A DNA stretch of 64,000 nt. Source: Selaginella moellendorffii (Eukaryota > Streptophyta > Lycopodiopsida > Selaginellales > Selaginellaceae). Location: assembly GCF_000143415.4 (NCBI RefSeq), contig NW_003314297.1, positions 186,001 to 250,000 of the forward strand. Direction: 5' to 3'. Positions 58,900 to 64,000 of the stretch are shown here, piece by piece (position 1 is the first letter of the stretch; each line of letters starts with the position of its first letter). A program made the translations under genes and the position numbers. The notes under the pieces are model-generated. The model was not told the origin of the DNA. It worked only from the letters and a program-made list of their open reading frames with translations, and searched no databases.

Positions 58900-59307
58900 A
58901 TGGCGACTGCGAGGTGAGCAAATCTAGAACGCATCCTTGGCCGAGAGTGACTTTGTGAGCGCGCAGCAGCACTAGCAGCATCCGGCAGCAGCAAGGGCGG
59001 CAGCCGGAATTCAAGTACATCGTTCCACTGATCTACGCTCCAATCCTGCCGCTCAGTAAGCGATTTCTTTCTCGCCAGGGATTTATCATCACTTTTCGCA
59101 GTAAGGCTCGCGTTCCGGAAGAATCCCGAGGTGCGAGATCGAGTGTTTGCGGTAGCGCTCGGGATGGCGTTCGTGCACGGAGGCTATGTGATGTGAGTGA
59201 GCGGTGTTCTTCCCTTCTTTTCCACCATAGAACATAGCAAAAGAGCACTTTTTTTTGGCAGATCGGAGCTCTATCAGAAGGAAAGTAGCAGGCAGCCCAA
59301 ATTGTGA
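58900..59307 (+). CDS. Conserved small membrane protein, 75 residues, four exons
   Basis: Exons at 58900-58913, 58979-59055, 59102-59192 and 59262-59307 total 228 bases (75 codons plus stop), with GT-AG introns of 65, 46 and 69 nt. The product starts MATASIRQQQGRQPEFKY, has a hydrophobic stretch (YIVPLIYAPILPLIRLAF), a charged turn (RKNPEVRDRV), a second hydrophobic stretch (FAVALGMAFVHGGYVI) and a polar tail. It resembles a short uncharacterised membrane protein conserved in plants. No function can be assigned. The stop codon is 34 bp from that of the convergent OEP16-like gene. The first exon is only 14 nt, so the start is plausible rather than certain. Confidence 0.7.
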
Positions 59308-59341
59308 GGCTGGATCGCGAGAAAAAAAAGAAGAAGATCTC

Positions 59342-60064
59342 CTACTTGATGATTCTTGTGGGAGGATACTCAGCTGGTTTCATCATCTCGAGAGTAGAAC
59401 AGATGACCGATGCCGCGAGAGCAGTCTTGATAATTCCAATCTTTTTGGATCCCACCGCTGCTCCTGTCAATGCTCCAGCGAGTGTACCATTTATCTGGGA
59501 AAAGGAAGAAAAAGACGATTTTTTCATAAGATCCATGGTTTTGGGAAGAACTACAACTACGTACCCAATCTCTCTTCGTTCTCAGGACCTCAAAGCCACA
59601 GTTGAGACTCACGTAGAGTCCTCCGCAAAGTCCTGGAAGAACACAGAGAAAAGTTCTTCCAAATCACTCGAGAAGAAATGGTGAGATGGACTTGCTCACC
59701 CCATTTCACGCTGTTGTTGGCGATAGCTTTGGCCTGCGATCGAGCAAAGAAGAAGTCATGGAAGAACAATGTAGGATGGAATTTTTTTTAAGTACCACAT
59801 AGGACGCGTTCGCCAATCCGGACAGTCCTGCCAAACGAAGAGAAGGATGATCGATGGAGATGGAGAGATTCCTGCCAATACCTTTCTTGCCAGCGTCGTA
59901 TGATCCCACGAACAATCCCCACGAGAAGCCGGCCTGGAGAAGCAAGCGCGATTACCATGAGAGGAGGAGGAGGGGCAAGGCGAGAAGGAGGAGATTACCA
60001 TTCCCATCCGGAGGAACGCGTCCACGGTGCGCGACGAGCATGGAGGCTGATCAATAGCGGTCAT
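59342..60064 (-). CDS. OEP16-like outer envelope pore / PRAT family protein
   Basis: Splicing five small introns yields one frame of about 133 residues: CSSRTVDAFLRMGMAGFSWG, LFVGSYDAGKKGLSGLANAS, YAKAIANNSVKWGLCGGLYV, GFEVLRTKRDWINGTLAGAL and a hydrophobic end followed by EYPPTRIIK. The order TVD-LR, G-YDA-K-GLSG, and RxKxDWxNxxxAGAxxGAA is that of plant OEP16-3/OEP16-4-type proteins in the Tim17/22/23 superfamily. These form channels for amino acids or preproteins in plastid outer envelopes, or associate with mitochondrial complex I. The location of this one is not decided by sequence. The ATG at 60064 precedes ACCGCTATTGATC and starts the frame joined by the donor after CGGATGGGAATG. It is the second PRAT protein within 2 kb, after TIM23. 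Confidence 0.82.
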
Positions 60065-60390
60065 GAAATCTCTTCTCTTCTAGGTTCTTTAGGGTTTGCT
60101 TTGCTCGATATTTCGTCCAGGGAGCGCCGTGATGCCGCATTGCTCCTGAATCTTCCTGGGGATTGATCGCGTCGCGGGGATTCGCTCGCGGTATTTCCAG
60201 CTCGATTGGATGATCCAGGAGAGTTTGGGACGAGGTTAAGGTGGGATTCTATGCTCCTGGAGCATTTGCTCACGGAGTTTTGTGTTCCAGCTGCTGAAAA
60301 TTTGTTGGACTAGCAGCATGGACAACGATGCGTGCTTGTTCCGGGAATCGGCCAGCACACTGCAGTGTTTTGATGCGATTTTCGCTACTT

Positions 60391-60581
60391 CCAGGGACAA
60401 GAAACCGCGAAAATCACTCCTGCGCGACGAATGCGTAAGTTTTTCCTTCGTTCTAGCTGATCTTCTCGTCAAGTCTAAAGCCATTCTTCTCTTGGCAGCT
60501 ATGGCATCGAGGAGGTCTCGCAATCTCCAGGGACAGGCACTTGCGAAAACCAAGTTTGCGAGACAAACACGTAAGTTTCGC
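60391..60581 (+). repeat. Duplicated exon-intron unit in the leader of the PPR gene
   Basis: About 55 bp at 60391 (CCAGGGACAAGAAACCGCGA onward to GTAAGTTTTTC) recurs at 60527 (CCAGGGACAGGCACTTGCGA onward to GTAAGTTTCG), an offset of 136 bp. Both copies run into a GTAAGT donor and are followed by a TTGGCAG- or TGGCAG-type acceptor, so a small exon with its donor seems duplicated. Confidence 0.6.
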
Positions 60582-60621
60582 TCGTCAAGCTCGAAGTGTT
60601 TTTGAAAGATTTTCCTGGCAG

Positions 60622-63514
60622 CTACTCCGCGAATGCCAAAGACGAGGCGGCACGGGATGTGCTTACATACTTGGACTCTCGATCTCTTCTCACCTCTTTC
60701 AAGGATTGTGCAAGTCTGGCAAGCAAGGAAGAATGCAGGGACGTCGGTGGGATCTTGGTGAAAGTAAACTCTTTGGAGAAAGCCATGGCTGCTCATGCTG
60801 ATGGTCTGAGGAACGGGTTCGACTTGGACAGATTTGCCGCCAGCACTCTGATCGATGTGTACGCGAAGTGTGGCAGCATGCTGGACGCTCGACTGGTCTT
60901 TGACAGGCTCCGACACCACGACGTCGTGTCATGGACCGCATTGATACAAGGCTTCGCAGAGAATGGGGAAGAAGAGGTGGCGCTGGAGCTCTTCTCACAG
61001 ATGCAAACTCAAGGCAGTTGTTCAGCGAACGCTCGGACTTTTCTCGCTGCTTCGAACGCTTGCACTGGTTTAGCGAGGAAAGAAGAGGGGCGACAGGTTG
61101 ATGGAGGAAAGATGGTGAAGATCGGGTCTCTGGAACGGGGGCTCTCCGTGCACTATCAAGCTTTGAAGGCTGGCTGCGATTCCAACGTGTTCTTGACGAG
61201 CTCGCTCATCAACATGTATGCGAAGTGTGGGAGCTTGCTGGACGCTCGTATGATCTTCGACAGGATGCGTCATCACGACGCATTCTCTTGCACGGCGCTG
61301 ATGCTCGGCTATGCTGACAACGGAGAAGAAGAGCTGGCCTTGGAAATATGCAAGCTTCTCCAGTTCAGAGGTTCTATTGCTGCTGGGATTTTCACTGCTG
61401 CTCTCAACGCGTGCACAGCTCTGGCAGCCAAGGAAGAGTTCCAGCAAGTTGATGGCCGGCTTCTCAAGGTGGCGGCTCTCGAGAAAGGAAGAGCGATCCA
61501 TTTGAAAGCTGTAGAGACGGGGCGGGACTTGGACTCTCACGTTGCATGCTCGCTCCTCAACATGTACGCGAAGTGCGGGAACCTGGTGGAGGCCTTCAGA
61601 GTCTTCGAATCCATGCCTCTCCGCGACGTGGTGTCGTGGAACGCGCTAATGGCCGGGTTCGTAGACAACGGGGAAGAGGAACTCGCTCTGGAAGTTTTCT
61701 GTCGAATGGGACGACCGAACCGCAGGAGCTTCTTGACGGCACTGAAAGCTTGCAGCCGCCTGGCACGGAAAGAGGAGGCCACGCCGGTTGATGGAAGGCT
61801 GGTTCGAGTGAAGGCACTGGAAATGGGAGCTGCCATTCACTCTCAGGCTGTGGAGCACGGCTGCGACTCGGACCTCTTCCTGGGCAGCACTCTGGTAGAC
61901 ATGTACGCCAAGTGTGGGAGCTTGGTGGAGGCACACAAGGCATTCAGTAGCATGCCAAGGCGGTGTGTTGTCTCGTGCAACTCTTTGATCCATGGCTACG
62001 CCGAGAGTGGTGAAGAGAGGCTAGCTTTGGAGCTGTTCGAGGCCATGCCGCAGTTTCCAGGCTGCAAACCGAACTCCCGGACTTTCATCGGTGCGCTCAA
62101 CGCCTGCATCAGTCTGGCGGCCAAGGAGGAAGCCAAGCAGCTGTTTGGAAGGCCAGTGAAGCTGGAGGCCTTGGACATCGGCATGAAAATCCATTCCAAG
62201 GCTGCCGAGCTTGGCTGCGAGCTTGACAAGTTCGTTGGATGCTCGCTGGTGAACATGTACGCCAAGTGTGGGAGCCTGGATGACGCTTGGCGGGTGTTCC
62301 ACGGCATGCCCCGTCGAGACGTGGTGTCCTGGAACGTACTGATACTGGGATACGCCGAGAGCGAGCAGCCGGAGGTGGCCTTGAAGCTCTTCGCACGAAT
62401 GCGAGACGAGGAGAAAGGCTGTGAGGCGGACTCTGGGACTTTTCTTGCGGTGCTCAAGGCTTGCGCAAGCCTTGTGGCTCTGGAGACCGGGCAGGCTCTT
62501 CACAGGGACGTTTATCGGCATGGACTCGAAGATGACATGGTTCTGGCTACTTGCTTGGTGGACTTCTACGCCAAGTGTGGGGGTGTGGCAGCTGCTCAAC
62601 GGGTGTTCGACTCGTTTTCTACGACGAACATCGTCAGCTGGAGCGCACTGATAACAGGCTACAGCCACCAGGGAGATGTGAAGCAAGTCCTGGATCACTT
62701 CCGTGATATGGAGGACGAAGGAGTGCAGCCAAATGCTGTGACGCTCACTTCCGTGCTCGCGGCTTGCAGCCATGCGGGCCTGGTTGACGTCGCCAGGGAC
62801 TACTTCCAAGCGATGAGCTTCAAGTATGGGATTCGTCCGGGCATCGATCACTACCACTGCTTGGTGGATGTGCTCGGGAGAGCCAACCATTTGGACGAAG
62901 CAGTGGCTGTGGTAAACACCATGCCTTTCGAAGCCAACGCCATGACTTGGAAGACGCTGCTGGGAGCATGCCGGAAGTGGAAGAACGTAGAGTTTGGGAG
63001 GCTTGCATTCGAGTCGCTGCTGGAGCTCGACGAGAAAGACGTGGTTGCCTACGTCTTGATGGCCAACATATATGGGAGCCGGGGCATGGTGGAAGAACAG
63101 CAGCATGTCGAGACGATGAAGGCGGGTGCTCGAGACGAGAACTCGGTGGCCGAGCGGAGCTGGTGGACTGAAGATACTGGCACGGTTCACTCGTTTGAAG
63201 CTGGAAACGATGCCAGACATCCGCAGTCTCAAGAGATACTCAAGAAGCTCGGCGACTTTGCGGTGGAAATGGAGGAGGAAGGTGGAAACAAGCGTCTCTG
63301 TTGTCACAGCGAGCGAATGGCCATTGGTTGTGCGTTGCTGAACACGATGCCGGGGACAGCCATACGTATCGTGAAGAACTCTCTGCTCTGCGATGGCTGC
63401 CACAAAGTCGCAGCAGCTATCTCAATGCTGGAGAAGAGAACCATTATATGCCGGGATGCAAGCCGGTTTCACGTTTTCAAGGATGGGACCTGTTGCTGTG
63501 GTGACTACTGGTAA
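60622..63514 (+). CDS. Pentatricopeptide repeat protein, PLS-E-DYW type (organelle RNA editing factor)
   Basis: One long exon encodes about 960 residues after an intron whose acceptor (TGGCAG) precedes 60622. It contains many PPR units with the recurrent xLINMYAKCGSLxDARxVFDxM and VVSWNALIxGYAExGEEExALEL cores, E motifs, and a C-terminal DYW deaminase domain: CHSERMAIGCALLNTMPGTA, CDGCHKVAAAISMLEKRTII and CCCGDYW at the very end. The zinc-binding HSE and CxxCH elements are present, so it should be able to carry out C-to-U editing in mitochondria or chloroplasts, very frequent in Selaginella. The start codon is unresolved. Exons at 60318-60434 and 60499-60570 have good splice sites, but joined directly they put the PPR frame out of phase, so another junction or start is used. 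Five repeats carry an unusual insertion after the ACxxLAxKEE segment. Confidence 0.9.
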
Positions 63515-64000
63515 CAGGTATGCTTCATTGGTTTTTTTTTCTTGCTTTTCAACTCGTTTTAATACAGGGCTGTTGGGAACAAGATCAGTTAAGTCGAACC
63601 TCTCTTCCATCGCTCTTTGATTTCAGGTTGACGTTGGGCATCTTGCTCATAGATGTGACGAAGTGAAGGAAGCTTTGTTTAGGAGTGGACAAGCGGCCGA
63701 GTGGATGCGTCCTGTGTCAGCTCCTGTTGTCACACAAAATAACCTCTTTGGACAGGCGTTGTGGAGCTCAGCAACGCGTCCTACCAAATGGTATGCGTCA
63801 ACAAGTCATGATTTTCTGACTTGGCAGAGTTTTCATTTACCAAGCAGGTTGACGAGATCATTTCTGGACTCGAGGCCCATTGCTTGCAGTCATTTGCTCG
63901 AGACAAATGGTCCTCGGTGGGAGAAGTAACAACTGATGCACGACTACTCTTCTATAATGATCAAAAATAAGTTACTAAACTCCAAACAATGCTTGACAAC
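63515..64000 (+). other. 3' flank of the PPR gene
   Basis: Pyrimidine-rich stretches and CAG acceptors (for example before 63629) suggest a spliced 3' untranslated region or an unrecognised gene that runs off the window. The short open frame at 63663-63929 has no family features. Confidence 0.4.

Noticed and set aside
62021-63403. 460-codon minus-strand open frame
   Set aside because: It is antisense to the PPR-DYW coding exon, which has clear repeat and DYW motifs.

Overview
The window looks like nuclear DNA of a seed-free vascular plant, most probably the lycophyte Selaginella moellendorffii. This is inference from gene content, not a database match. Supporting signs are very short introns (many 50-65 nt), tight gene spacing, a large DYW-type PPR protein, plant-only families (DUF639, SUD1-type DOA10, plant NEK, OEP16-like) and a flagellar axoneme protein (CFAP251), expected only in plants with swimming sperm. 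No bacterial operon, phage or CRISPR structure is present.

Layout. 1-3.5 kb: no confident gene; AT-rich DNA with a large diverged inverted repeat. 3.6-4.9 kb: intronless F-box/LRR gene. 5.9-16.3 kb: compact block with DUF639 (-), CFAP251/WDR66 (-), PP2A B'' (+) and a small putatively myristoylated orphan (+). 17-22.2 kb: DNA topoisomerase 3-beta (-) and, only 47 bp upstream on the same strand, a receptor-like kinase whose DFG motif reads DFA. 22.2-26 kb: AT-rich DNA with a near-perfect hairpin. 26-28.6 kb: a mosaic of broken copies of the kinase, TOP3B and SUD1, whose intact versions lie on either side. 29.7-35.3 kb: SUD1/DOA10 ubiquitin ligase (-) and a NEMP/PNET2-like nuclear envelope protein (+), divergently arranged. 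35.4-35.7 kb: two tRNA-Ser genes. 35.7-38 kb: two unrecognised genes. 39.6-41.4 kb: an intronless IucA/IucC siderophore synthetase. 42.6-45.9 kb: NEK kinase (-). 47-57.6 kb: a decayed second TOP3B copy apparently split by about 10.2 kb of mainly AT-rich DNA, which carries degenerate tandem repeats and a broken kinase-like gene. 57.9-60.1 kb: TIM23, a 75-residue membrane protein and an OEP16-like protein. 60.6-63.5 kb: PPR-DYW editing factor.

Functional themes: most genes are independent housekeeping genes. Two groupings stand out. SUD1 and the NEMP-like gene (endoplasmic reticulum/nuclear envelope membrane) share one intergenic region. TIM23 and OEP16-like, both of the Tim17/22/23 (PRAT) superfamily, lie about 0.9 kb apart. 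The most unexpected gene is the IucA/IucC synthetase, a family best known from bacterial and some fungal siderophore pathways; here it is a full-length uninterrupted reading frame of 602 residues with its core motifs, which suggests an acquired and possibly functional gene. The most unusual structures are the local gene-fragment mosaic at 26-28.6 kb and the split TOP3B pseudogene at 47-57.6 kb.

Limits: exon boundaries were read by eye from splice-site consensus and protein-family similarity. Spans given for multi-exon genes run from start to stop codon and include introns.
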